Of a stretch of DNA of 9,004 nucleotides, positions 1 through 6,780 are shown in pieces. The stretch comes from CAYUYV01 sp964474635 (GTDB lineage Bacteria > Pseudomonadota > Alphaproteobacteria > JAJFIK01), in the NCBI GenBank assembly GCA_964474635.1, contig CAYYTT010000163.1:1-9004 (forward strand), given 5' to 3'. The position numbers and the translations under genes were made by a program. The notes below the pieces were generated by a model. It saw only the letters and a program-made list of their open reading frames with translations. It was not told where the DNA came from and ran no database searches. How positions within the stretch are numbered: position 1 is the first letter of the stretch; every line of letters starts with the position of its first letter.

Positions 1-25
1 CCCAACTCAAGCCTGACCCGACACT

Positions 26-67
26 CCCATGATTTGCCCCTCACACCTCAGGTTTTTCAAACCGATC
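26..67 (-). repeat. Direct repeat copy 1 (with 222-263)
   Basis: This copy is identical to 222-263 at 38 of 42 positions without gaps. Similarity continues with small indels to about position 8 on the left, making the repeat about 60 bp. Its core, GGTTTTTCAAACC at 51-63, is a perfect 5-bp stem with a 3-nt loop. In the minus orientation the repeat begins GATCGGTTTGAAAAACC. It starts at the last two bases of the short frame at 66-197. It could be an insertion-sequence end or a small intergenic repeat; no matching inverted copy is visible in the window. Confidence 0.8.
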
Positions 68-197
68 AGTTGCCGAGGCTGACCAGCGCGGCGAACAGTT
101 CATCAATCCACTCCAGCGGATCACCATGGGCGCTCAAATCCACAAGCCGCTCATCAAAATCGAAAAGCCCCGCCTGCGCCGCCATCGCAAGCCTCAT
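66..197 (-). pseudogene. Remnant of an IS5-family (IS1031-like) transposase N-terminus
   Basis: This is a 43-codon frame starting with ATG at 197 and ending in TGA at 66-68. The first 30 or so residues include AGLFDFDERLVDLSA followed by HGDPLE. From memory this matches the conserved opening of transposases of the IS1031 group of IS5, which typically read FDxDERLxxLSxxGDPLE just after the start. A full transposase of that kind is several hundred residues and carries a DDE domain, and nothing of that follows here. After GDPLE the frame runs WIDELFAALVSLGN and stops, running straight into direct repeat copy 1. I read it as a truncated or internally deleted remnant. An unrelated small protein is the alternative. 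The family call rests on recall of one motif, not on a search. Confidence 0.45.
70..101 (-). repeat. Diverged repeat segment A (with 329-360)
   Basis: This segment matches 329-360 at 26 of 32 positions, and all six differences are transitions. On the minus strand both are open in the same reading frame: ELFAALVSLG here and KLLTALINLG in the partner. Both are followed by the 42-bp direct repeat, after 2 bp here and after 65 bp at the partner. The extra 63 bp are exactly 21 codons, so the reading frame relative to the repeat is the same in both. Confidence 0.55.
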
Positions 198-221
198 CTG
201 CCAATGCCTGAGGCCGAGACA

Positions 222-263
222 CCCATGATTTGCGTCTCACAACGCAGGTTTTTCAAACCGATC
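222..263 (-). repeat. Direct repeat copy 2 (with 26-67)
   Basis: Second copy of the repeat at 26-67, in the same orientation, with the same GGTTTTTCAAACC hairpin core at 247-259. Read on the minus strand, it lies directly upstream of the 43-codon transposase-like frame whose ATG is at 197. That is where the terminal sequence of an insertion element would be expected. The identity is seen directly; the role is inferred. Confidence 0.8.
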
Positions 264-328
264 TCTCGCAAGGCCCGAAGCGGGTAAGCGCCGGGAGCTT
301 TTGGGCGCCGTCCTTGTTCAGATCGTCC

Positions 329-360
329 TTGCCGAGGTTGATCAGTGCGGTGAGCAGTTT
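329..360 (-). repeat. Diverged repeat segment B (with 70-101)
   Basis: Partner of segment A. On the minus strand it encodes KLLTALINLG, then a further open stretch containing KDDLNKDGAQKLPAL, and ends at a TGA inside direct repeat copy 2 (253-255). No start codon with a convincing ribosome binding site lies between the peptidase stop at 392 and this segment, so it is more likely the tail of a degraded gene than a working one. I do not recognise the peptide. Confidence 0.5.
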
Positions 361-391
361 ATTGCGTTTGGTGGGGGCTGCTTTGCGCCCG

Positions 392-1735
392 TTACTCGAC
401 CACGTGCCAGGTGGTTTGGCGGCCGGCCAGGTAGTGGACGGTTTCGCCGTTGAAGCAGGCGCTTTGTTCCAGTTTGATTTGGATGCGTTGATCGTTCCAG
501 GACGGGGCCGTGGTTTTGATGTTGCCTTCGATGGCGTAGCAGGTGTCCTTGTGCACCGGCCAGTCGCCGCGCACGGGCGTGGCGCCCTGGTTGTCCCACA
601 TGCCGATGGTCGGGCCCGGGGCGTGACCGAAAAACCCGATGGGATGGGTGTAGACGCTGCAATTGAGGCCGTGGGCGCCGCATTTCTCGCGGGTGCGGGC
701 GAGGACCTCATTGCCCGTGCGCCCCAACGCAAAGGATGAGGTCAGATAGTCCTGCCACAGATTGCCCGTCGCAAGGGCCTGTTTCAGATCGTCCGGCACA
801 TCGGCTTCACCCACACGCAGGACATACCCCATTTCCTGGGTGTCAGTGCACAGTTTGAGATAGCAGATCCCCACATCCGTGTGCAGCACATCGCCCCGAT
901 GGATGACGCCCGTCGTCCCGCAGGAGGGCTGATCCTGCGCGCATGCCAGGCCCGGCCGCTGCACGGTCACATAGGGCATGAACCAGGGCGGCAAATTCAG
1001 ATCCTCAAAACGCTGGCGCAGATACCATGCCACATCGTCCGTGGTGCTCACGCCCGGCGTGATCACGCGGGCGGAAAAGGCCTCGCCGATCACCATGCGC
1101 GCCAGGCTCACAATATGGCCGTAGACCTCCTGTTCCCGGGCGCTGCGCGTCTCGGCCCAGCGCACCACAAGGCGTTCGGCCGGAACAAGACGGTCTTGAT
1201 AGTCAGCGGGCAGAACGGCCTCCAGGCGCTTGTAAAGGCCATGGGTCAGGCCATCGGCGACAGGCCAGTCAGCCGACACGTTGAACCCGTATTTTTCAGG
1301 GTTTTACTCAACAATCAGGCGCCCCAGGGCCTCCCACTGGGCCTCCAGATCGCCGCCCTCCCACGCCACCGCATAGGGCTCGCCAAGGGGATAGCGGTTG
1401 ACCGTCAGCATGTCGACGCCATCGCCACGGCGATGGAACATCAAAATTGTCGTGCGCCGCGCGGCAAAGGCGGGCTGGGGCACGAGCGTGAAATAGATCG
1501 GGTCCTCCGCATACTCACGGTTGATCACCAGCCACATATCGATGCCGGTTTCATCCATCAGGGCGGGCAGCAGCGTCTCGAGCCGCTCGCGCACCATGGC
1601 GTTTTCCGCCGCCGGGCGCGCCCGATGCTCAAGGATGGCCCGCTCGCCCCGGATCACGCGGCCCTGCTCAAAGGCCCAGGCACCCGGCATCAAGGCCAGG
1701 GACATCAGTGCCGCCGCGAATATTCTTGAATGCAT
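392..1735 (-). pseudogene. Exported M24-family metallopeptidase (Xaa-Pro aminopeptidase-like), interrupted by one in-frame stop
   Basis: Peptidases of the M24 'pita-bread' fold use two metal ions to cut N-terminal residues, usually next to proline. The reading starts at ATG 1735, which puts a clean signal peptide first (MHSRIFAAALMSLALM, likely cleaved after AWA at residue 21), so the product would be periplasmic. A GTG at 1744 is the alternative start. An N-terminal creatinase-like domain follows. Codon 144 is TAA (1304-1306), and beyond it the same frame continues without shift for 303 more codons, through NPEKYGFNVS and the whole catalytic domain. All five expected metal ligands can be placed: D287 (HTDVG), D298 (CTDTQ), H371 (FFGHAPGP), E403 (AIEGN) and E423 (KLEQ). 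Total length is about 447 codons, normal for exported members. A GTG at 1279 could restart translation of the catalytic half, but without the signal peptide. It is either a fresh pseudogene or a base-call error. It lies 155 bp downstream of the coiled-coil gene on the same strand. Confidence 0.85.
1304..1306 (-). other. In-frame TAA inside the M24 peptidase reading frame
   Basis: Read on the minus strand the codons are ATT GTT GAG TAA AAC CCT GAA AAA TAC GGG. The residues after the stop (NPEKYGFNVS) match the linker that normally joins the N-terminal and catalytic domains of this family, where relatives read roughly R/K-N/D-P-K-x-I-G-I-N. One substitution (for example CAA, AAA or GAA to TAA) explains the stop; no insertion or deletion is needed. 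Nothing around it suggests programmed readthrough. Confidence 0.9.
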
Positions 1736-1890
1736 CGTGCCCACCCACCCACATTGTGCCCCACCAGCCTGCCTTGGGGGCGGGCAAAAGTCGATTCCAG
1801 GGGCGGGCTCACCGGCCCGGGCTGCGCACCGCCGTTATGTCGTCGCGGTCGCGGCGCGGCCGCCGGGTGCTCGTGGTCAGGCCCGCGCGC

Positions 1891-4800
1891 TCATGTGCGG
1901 CCCCCCAGGGCATTCGTCAGGAGGATGTAGACCTTGCCCGTCTGGCTGGTGAGATAGGTCTCGGCCAGGATGTTTTCCCGGTCCCGGCCCGACAGGCCGT
2001 CGAGCATGGTCTCGAACTGGGTGACGTAGCGGTTTACTTCGTCGCGGAACTCCGCGTCTTGGGAGAACTGGCGGCGAATGCGCTCATTGAGGTCTGGCCC
2101 CCCCAGGCTCACAAGGCGCCGGGCGAAGGCGTTGCGATCCCCGTTCAAATACCGCTGAAGCAGTTCCGCCGGCGGATCTTCTTCCAGCGCCCGGTCAAGG
2201 TCGATGGCGCTTGCCTGCAGGGTCTCGATGACCCTTAAGGAAGAGCGGGCCGTGTCGGAGGGCTCCTCGGGGCTCTTGCGGGTTTGGGAAAGGGCTTCGC
2301 GCTCGGACCGTTCGGCATTTTTCAGGATCTCGCGCCAGCCCAGGCCCGTGCGGGCCGGTCCGCGCGGCGTGTCCTCGCTGTCGCGGCGGGCGCGCAGGCG
2401 CGGCGGTTCCTCCGCCCCCGTCCCGTCACCGCGTGCCTCGCCGGGCCCGCCTGGCCCGATGGACCCGGATGTCAAAGGCGCATTGGAGGACGAAGACGCA
2501 CCGGAGGTCGAAGACACACCAGAAGCTTGGGGCCGCGGGTCGGTGGCAAGGCGCAGGGCGCGCCGCTGCCCCGGGATCTGGCCATCGGCGGGCGTGCCCC
2601 CTTCGCCAAGGCCAGCGGTGCGCCGTGTGCGCCGCGGCGGCAGGCGGGGCGGTGTCCCCGTTCCCTCGCCCTCCGGGCCCGCAAGCCCGTCCCGTGCACC
2701 AGGTCCGCGGTCGGAGGGTTCACGGCCGGAGGGTTCACGGCTGGTGGGTCCACGGCCGGCTGGGGTGGGATCCGCCGGGGCAGGGGCGGCGGGCGCCGGA
2801 GACGGGCTCAGCCCGCTCGCGGCATCAATGATGCGGGTCAGGGAGCGGGCCTTTTCTACGGCCGCATCGGCGATACGGTTGATTTCGAGGACCTGGCCGT
2901 TGATCACCGTCTTGATCTTCTCGGCGCTGACGCCGGCCTGATCGGGCAGGCTGTTCAACTCATCCGACAGGCCCACCATGGCCTTTTGCAGATTGCTCAA
3001 AACATCCTGGGTTTCGCCGGTCAGGCGTTTGACGACCGCGCTTGCGGTCTCGGCGGCCCCTTCGATGGCCAGCCGCGCGGATGCCGCGGCCGTATCGATG
3101 GCGCCCGCATTGGTCGCCGCCGCGCCTTCCATGGCCTTTTTCAGGTCCTCGAACCCGGCCTTGGCCTCGGTGGTCTGGTCCTTCAGGGTGCTGTAGATGG
3201 ATCCGGCGGCCTTGCCCAGATCCGCCTGCAGATGTTCGATGCGCAGGCGGGCGTTTTGGGTCTCGCGCTCAAGGTCCTTGCCCCCCTCGGCCGCGGCGTC
3301 TTTCAGGCCCTGTTTGAGGTCCTGGACCGACTGGCGTGCCTCTTCGATGCGGGCCTTCAAGGTACCACCGCTGGAGGCGATGGATTTTTCCAGATCGTCG
3401 GTGAGCGTCTGCACCACGGCCCTGGCTCGCGCGGTCTGTCCGTCAAGGGACGAGCCGCTTTCGGCGACCGTGCGCGCCAGGTCCACTTTGAGATCCTTCA
3501 AGGATTGGCGCGCCGTGCCGAGTTGGTTTGCCATCGTGGCCGTGGCCCGGTCGATGGCCTTGGCGAGGTCCCCGGTGAGATCCTCAAACAGGCCGCGGGT
3601 TTCTTGCGTTTGCGTCTTAAGGGCCTGGAGGTCTTCCTTTGCGTTTGCCGACAACTCGGCATGCAGATCACGCAAGGTGCCCGAGGCGTCGGCGATATCC
3701 TGTTCAAGCCGCGCTGAAATCTGGGCCACCTGGCCGGCCAGTGCGCGCGAGGCCGCCTCGGCCTGGCCCGACAGGCCGCTGTTAAGGGTCTCAGTCTGTC
3801 CCGAGACGGCTTTGGCGAAATCCTCGCCGAGGGCGCCGAGCGCCGCGCGCACCTCCGACAAATGCGCGTCGAGGCGCTGACGCGCCGCGTCCGACTGGCC
3901 GGCCAGCAGGCCGTTGGCCTCCTCGGCGGCCTGCCTCAGGCGGGCCAGATGGCCGTTCAAATGATCGGCGGCGGCTTTCGCCTCCGCGTCGAGCACGGAC
4001 CGGCTTTGGGTGGCATGGCCCTGAAGCGAGGCGTCGACGGCGGCGATCTGTTCGGCAAGGCCGCCCTGGATGTCCCTCAGGGCGCTGGCGGTCCGGGCAA
4101 GGAGCGTCTCCACATGGCTGCCCGTGGCCGAAATCTCGCCCTCCAGCGCCTCGCGCAGCTCAGCGAGCGCGCCTTTGCTGCGGGACACCTGGGCCGAAAG
4201 GAGCGCGCCGGTTTCCTCCACATGGCCCTTCAAGGCGGCCTGGGTGTCGGCAAGGGCAGAGCGGGTCTCGCTGGTCTGTGCGTTGAGGGCGTCGCGGGTT
4301 TTTTCGGCGGCCTGGCTCGCGGCTTGCGCGGCCGATGTGACCTCGCCGGCGGCCCGGGTGCCCGCCTCGCCGATCTTCTCCAGGCGTTCGGACAGGGTCG
4401 TGGAAAGGGCCACGGACTGGGTTTCGGCCCGCTCGATGGCCTCGACCATAGAGGCGATGCCGGCCTTCACGTCGCCGGTGATTTTGCCGCTCTGGCTGTC
4501 GATCATGGCGCCGATGCGCTCCAGCGCCGCCTTTTGCTCCGTGAACAGCGTTTCGAGCCGCTCGTTCTGGCGTACCAGGGCCGTGCTGGTCTCGCTCAGC
4601 ATGCGGTAGTGTTCGGCGTATTTGTCCGCGATGGCGTCGGCCTGGCCGGCCGTCTTGTCGCTGATGGCCTCAAGGCGCTCGCTCTGGCCGGACAGTTTGC
4701 CGGCCGCATCCTCGGCCCGGCGGGCGGCCTGCGCGGCGGCCTCTTCGAGGGATTTGCCGCGCTCGTCGAGACCGTCCTGCGCATTTCGGATTTGCTCGGC

Positions 4801-5916
4801 GGCCTGCTGGGTGGCCTGGGTGATCCGGGTCGTTTGTCCGTCCACGGCCTTGGTCAGGTCCTGGATTTCGTCGGCCATGCCCTGGGCCGTTTGGGCAAAG
4901 CGGGTGCGCTGTGCTTCGAGCGTTTTGCCCACGGCCTCGGCTTGCACCTCCACCTTGCGCGCGGTCTCGTCGAGCAGGGTACTCTGGGTCTGGAGCATGG
5001 TCTCAAGGGTGCCGACCCGCCGCACGGCATGGTCGAGACTGGCAGTGACCTGGTCGAGTTCGCTGCGGATGGCGCTGCCCAGGGCGCCAAGGTCGCTCCC
5101 CGCCTGGTCGCCGGGCTCGGTCAGGCGGGCAGCTGCCTCGCCCATGCTCAAGGCCGTGCGCCGCAAATGGGCCGTGTGGCGCAGCACCAGGACCACAAGG
5201 CCGATGACGGCAAAGGGCACCAGCAGACCAAGCCCCAAGACCAGCCAGTCGGCGGCCGAACGGATCGTTCCGCCGCCGCCGAGATTGCTCAAAACCGTAA
5301 CGACACTGACCAGCAGCCACAGGCCAGCCAGGATAAGGGCGCCCGTATCGACCGACACCTGATAGGCGGTTCGCCCCCGGCCGCGCGGCGCGGCGCGGCG
5401 GCGGGTCTGCCGGCGCGGGCCGGGCGTGTGCCAGGCCTCGTCGTCCCAATCGGCCCCATGGGTGTCGTCAAAGGCCCGGTCGTAATCATAGGCCCGGTCG
5501 TAATCATAATACTGGGGGGCAATACGCTGCGGGCGGTCCGGTCCCGCGTCGCCCGTCTCGTCCCGGCGCCCGCGCCGTCGGCGGCCTTTCGTTTGGGGGC
5601 CTGTCGTTTGGGGCCCAGGCTTTTGTGGAGGCGGCGCAACGGTGCGAAAGGGCAGTTCGGATCCGTTCGGCCGGCGCTGCGCACCATTCGGGATCCGGCT
5701 CGACCCGTTCGGGGCCGGAGCACCTTGCGTTTTTCCCGCCTCACTGTTGGGGGGCGGGGTCGGTGTGCTGGCGGCTACGGGCCGTTGCGGGGCGGCCGGC
5801 GCTGGGGCCGGCTCGCGGGAAGCGGATTTCTGGGGCGTGGGGCCGGGCACGACTTTGCCGCCTGAAGACGTGAAGTCCTCCAGCATGTCAGATTTGGATG
5901 GGTCGACATGGGGCAT
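1891..5916 (-). CDS. Very long membrane-anchored coiled-coil protein, TipN-like in layout
   Basis: This encodes a 1341-residue protein. I chose ATG 5916 (MPHVDPSKSDMLEDF). An in-frame GTG at 6012 would add 32 basic residues, and neither start has a strong ribosome binding site. Order of parts: a proline/alanine-rich, positively charged disordered region (residues 1-185); two membrane segments (about 192-211 and 223-245) joined by a Gly-rich turn; and a long helical rod of Ala, Glu, Gln and Lys (about 250-1000). Then come a Pro/Arg/Gly-rich linker and a compact C-terminal domain of about 117 residues (nt 1894-2244) with RRLVSLGG, DAEFRDEVNRYVTQFE and SQTGKVYILL. Part of the rod is made of 29-residue repeats. 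Two N-terminal membrane helices followed by a long coiled coil is the layout of Caulobacter TipN, the new-pole marker. I also recall similar C-terminal domains on uncharacterised alphaproteobacterial proteins. The TipN link is inference from architecture; a chemoreceptor is excluded because no signalling hairpin or sensor domain is present. Confidence 0.85.
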   Translation of the reverse strand: MPHVDPSKSDMLEDFTSSGGKVVPGPTPQKSASREPAPAPAAPQRPVAASTPTPPPNSEAGKTQGAPAPNGSSRIPNGAQRRPNGSELPFRTVAPPPQKPGPQTTGPQTKGRRRRGRRDETGDAGPDRPQRIAPQYYDYDRAYDYDRAFDDTHGADWDDEAWHTPGPRRQTRRRAAPRGRGRTAYQVSVDTGALILAGLWLLVSVVTVLSNLGGGGTIRSAADWLVLGLGLLVPFAVIGLVVLVLRHTAHLRRTALSMGEAAARLTEPGDQAGSDLGALGSAIRSELDQVTASLDHAVRRVGTLETMLQTQSTLLDETARKVEVQAEAVGKTLEAQRTRFAQTAQGMADEIQDLTKAVDGQTTRITQATQQAAEQIRNAQDGLDERGKSLEEAAAQAARRAEDAAGKLSGQSERLEAISDKTAGQADAIADKYAEHYRMLSETSTALVRQNERLETLFTEQKAALERIGAMIDSQSGKITGDVKAGIASMVEAIERAETQSVALSTTLSERLEKIGEAGTRAAGEVTSAAQAASQAAEKTRDALNAQTSETRSALADTQAALKGHVEETGALLSAQVSRSKGALAELREALEGEISATGSHVETLLARTASALRDIQGGLAEQIAAVDASLQGHATQSRSVLDAEAKAAADHLNGHLARLRQAAEEANGLLAGQSDAARQRLDAHLSEVRAALGALGEDFAKAVSGQTETLNSGLSGQAEAASRALAGQVAQISARLEQDIADASGTLRDLHAELSANAKEDLQALKTQTQETRGLFEDLTGDLAKAIDRATATMANQLGTARQSLKDLKVDLARTVAESGSSLDGQTARARAVVQTLTDDLEKSIASSGGTLKARIEEARQSVQDLKQGLKDAAAEGGKDLERETQNARLRIEHLQADLGKAAGSIYSTLKDQTTEAKAGFEDLKKAMEGAAATNAGAIDTAAASARLAIEGAAETASAVVKRLTGETQDVLSNLQKAMVGLSDELNSLPDQAGVSAEKIKTVINGQVLEINRIADAAVEKARSLTRIIDAASGLSPSPAPAAPAPADPTPAGRGPTSREPSGREPSDRGPGARDGLAGPEGEGTGTPPRLPPRRTRRTAGLGEGGTPADGQIPGQRRALRLATDPRPQASGVSSTSGASSSSNAPLTSGSIGPGGPGEARGDGTGAEEPPRLRARRDSEDTPRGPARTGLGWREILKNAERSEREALSQTRKSPEEPSDTARSSLRVIETLQASAIDLDRALEEDPPAELLQRYLNGDRNAFARRLVSLGGPDLNERIRRQFSQDAEFRDEVNRYVTQFETMLDGLSGRDRENILAETYLTSQTGKVYILLTNALGGRT
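2710..2754 (-). repeat. Three 15-bp tandem units in the proline/arginine linker
   Basis: Units at 2710-2724, 2725-2739 and 2740-2754 resemble GCCGGAGGGTTCACG with few mismatches. They encode the TSREPSGREPSDR stretch of the disordered linker between the rod and the C-terminal domain of the coiled-coil protein. The unit length is a multiple of three, so changes in copy number would keep the frame. Confidence 0.75.
3061..3669 (-). repeat. Seven tandem 29-residue (87-bp) repeats in the coiled-coil rod
   Basis: Cutting the protein at D/T/H-L every 29 residues gives seven units with no insertion or deletion: 3583-3669, 3496-3582, 3409-3495, 3322-3408, 3235-3321, 3148-3234 and 3061-3147. They begin DLHAEL, DLTGDL, DLKVDL, TLTDDL, DLKQGL, HLQADL and DLKKAM. 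Shared positions are Leu 2, Leu/Met 6, a hydrophobic residue near 10, Leu near 17 and often Arg near 25. DNA identity between units is modest, so the repeat is old and held at protein level rather than a recent expansion. I counted the register by hand. Confidence 0.85.
3997..4257 (-). repeat. Three further 29-residue repeats, upstream block of the same rod
   Basis: Units begin ALADTQAAL (4171-4257), ALAELREAL (4084-4170) and ALRDIQGGL (3997-4083), each exactly 29 residues. They align with the downstream array: for example ALRDIQGGLAEQI lines up with SLKDLKVDLARTV, and the second-half Leu and the Arg also match. Between the blocks (3670-3996) a 29-residue spacing is still visible in HLNGHL, RLDAHL and TLNSGL, in a shifted register. 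The period therefore covers most of 3061-4257. Confidence 0.65.
5473..5508 (-). repeat. Perfect 18-bp tandem duplication encoding YDYDRA twice
   Basis: GGCCCGGTCGTAATCATA occurs at 5473-5490 and again at 5491-5508 without a mismatch. It gives the peptide YDYDRAYDYDRA in the N-terminal disordered region of the coiled-coil protein, some 25-30 residues before the first membrane segment. A perfect copy points to a recent duplication. The tyrosine/aspartate composition stands out in an otherwise Pro, Arg and Ala-rich region. Confidence 0.9.
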
Positions 5917-6454
5917 GGTGTGACTGGCCCTGGTGCTCCGGGCTCCTGACTTGTGTGGGCGTCCTGCGCAGACAGGTCTCTGGCCAGACCTGGGACGAGA
6001 CGTGGGCCTCACTGTGAGCGCGCGGCCCTTAGGGTGTGAGCCTTGGCCCGGGGGTTATGGCCGTGGGGACCTCTCCGTCAGGATCTGGCCTTTGGGCCTG
6101 CGTGGCTGACGACGATTTGGGGCCTTATGTTTTGGGCCCGCGAATTGGACCGGTGTCTAAGGCCCGTTTCTTGCGCACCGCCGCGCCAGTTTTCCTATTA
6201 AGCATAATCGGGGCCAATTTTTGCCGGTCTCCATGCCATCGGGCGAATTCCCGCATCCAGCCCCCCGCTTTTGAGTGTATCAGGTGATCCCTCGCCAAAC
6301 CCTTTCCACCCAGTCTTCTTCAGAAAGACGAAACGAAGTATGGGCGATTCGGCGCCCTCTTTCGGTGTGACGCAACGGTCCGGCAGCAGTCTGGCGTGTA
6401 TCGGCCCCGTGTCCGTCCGTCGGCCCTGCACTTGGGCGAAAGGTCCTGGGGGCC

Positions 6455-6470
6455 TTAACGCCGCGTTGAC
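6455..6470 (+). promoter_or_regulatory. Possible CtrA-type box, TTAA-N7-TTGAC
   Basis: TTAACGCCGCGTTGAC matches the alphaproteobacterial CtrA consensus TTAA-N7-TTAA at seven of eight positions with the exact 7-base spacer. It lies in the divergent region, about 470 bp before the Hpt start and 540 bp before the coiled-coil start. Those are long distances for direct control, and one near-match in 9 kb can arise by chance. I list it only because a polarity-type protein and a phosphorelay protein flank it. Confidence 0.2.
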
Positions 6471-6620
6471 GTCCGCGCGGCACTACTCGGTTGCGGGCGT
6501 TTGGGCGCGGGGCTGGCGCAGACCTGTCTGTGCTCGGCGGCACGGCCCCGGCCATGGGCCAGGATCAAGATGTCATGGATCGGCCAAGGTCGGCCCCAGG
6601 ACACGCGACCCAAAAGAGCC

Positions 6621-6650
6621 CCCCAGAGGCGTTTCCCCAGAGGCGTTTCC
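6621..6650. repeat. 14-bp minisatellite, left of the gap
   Basis: CCCCAGAGGCGTTT is present at 6621-6634 and 6635-6648, then CC before the Ns. The period is 14 bp (AGAGGC starts at 6625 and 6639), so it is not a codon multiple. The same unit continues on the other side of the gap. Confidence 0.9.
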
Positions 6651-6750
6651 NNNNNNNNNNNNNNNNNNNNNNNNNNNNNNNNNNNNNNNNNNNNNNNNNN
6701 NNNNNNNNNNNNNNNNNNNNNNNNNNNNNNNNNNNNNNNNNNNNNNNNNN
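6651..6750. other. Assembly gap of 100 Ns inside a tandem repeat
   Basis: Exactly 100 unknown bases, a common placeholder length for a gap of unknown size. Identical 14-bp repeat units sit on both edges, so the assembler probably stopped because the array is longer than its reads. The real number of units cannot be read here. Confidence 0.95.
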
Positions 6751-6780
6751 CCCCAGAGGCGTTTCCCCAGAGGCGTTTCC
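6751..6780. repeat. 14-bp minisatellite, right of the gap
   Basis: Two more units of CCCCAGAGGCGTTT at 6751-6764 and 6765-6778, then CC and a switch to unique sequence (TAAGGG). The units are identical to those on the left of the gap, which suggests a recently expanded, homogeneous array. Confidence 0.9.

Larger units (their letters stand above)
1..391. other. Gene-poor margin with duplicated mobile-element remnants
   Basis: No intact gene is visible between the window start and the end of the peptidase gene. The stretch holds two copies of a 42-bp direct repeat 196 bp apart, two related 32-bp segments 259 bp apart, and one 43-codon minus-strand frame that resembles a transposase N-terminus. 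Everything aligns in the minus orientation. It looks like a place where pieces of an insertion element, or of duplicated gene tails, have accumulated downstream of the broken peptidase gene. The repeat similarity is seen directly; the mobile-element reading is inference. Confidence 0.6.

Noticed and set aside
1304..1306. Selenocysteine or pyrrolysine recoding of the stop in the peptidase
   Set aside because: The codon is TAA, whereas those residues use TGA and TAG, and no catalytic role is expected at this linker position.
881..1729. 282-codon plus-strand frame opposite the peptidase
   Set aside because: Shadow frame: the minus strand carries the signal peptide and metal-ligand motifs of an M24 peptidase.
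1745..1890. Intrinsic terminator between the coiled-coil gene and the peptidase
   Set aside because: Several GC palindromes are present (for example GCCCGGGC) but none is followed by a T-run in the minus orientation.
2284..3717. 477-codon open frame on the plus strand
   Set aside because: Antisense shadow of the same coiled-coil gene; no recognisable domain and no ribosome binding site.
3862..5865. 667-codon open frame on the plus strand opposite the coiled-coil gene
   Set aside because: Its composition is a mirror of the minus-strand gene (low-complexity Gly, Leu, Ala, Arg), as happens opposite GC-rich coding sequence. The minus strand has membrane segments, a repeat register and a C-terminal domain, which are real protein signals.
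6198..6431. Small minus-strand gene of 77 codons
   Set aside because: No ribosome binding site, no recognisable product and no supporting composition; treated as non-coding.
6621..6780. CRISPR array
   Set aside because: Units are 14 bp and directly abutting, with no spacers; a CRISPR has repeats of about 24-40 bp separated by unique spacers.
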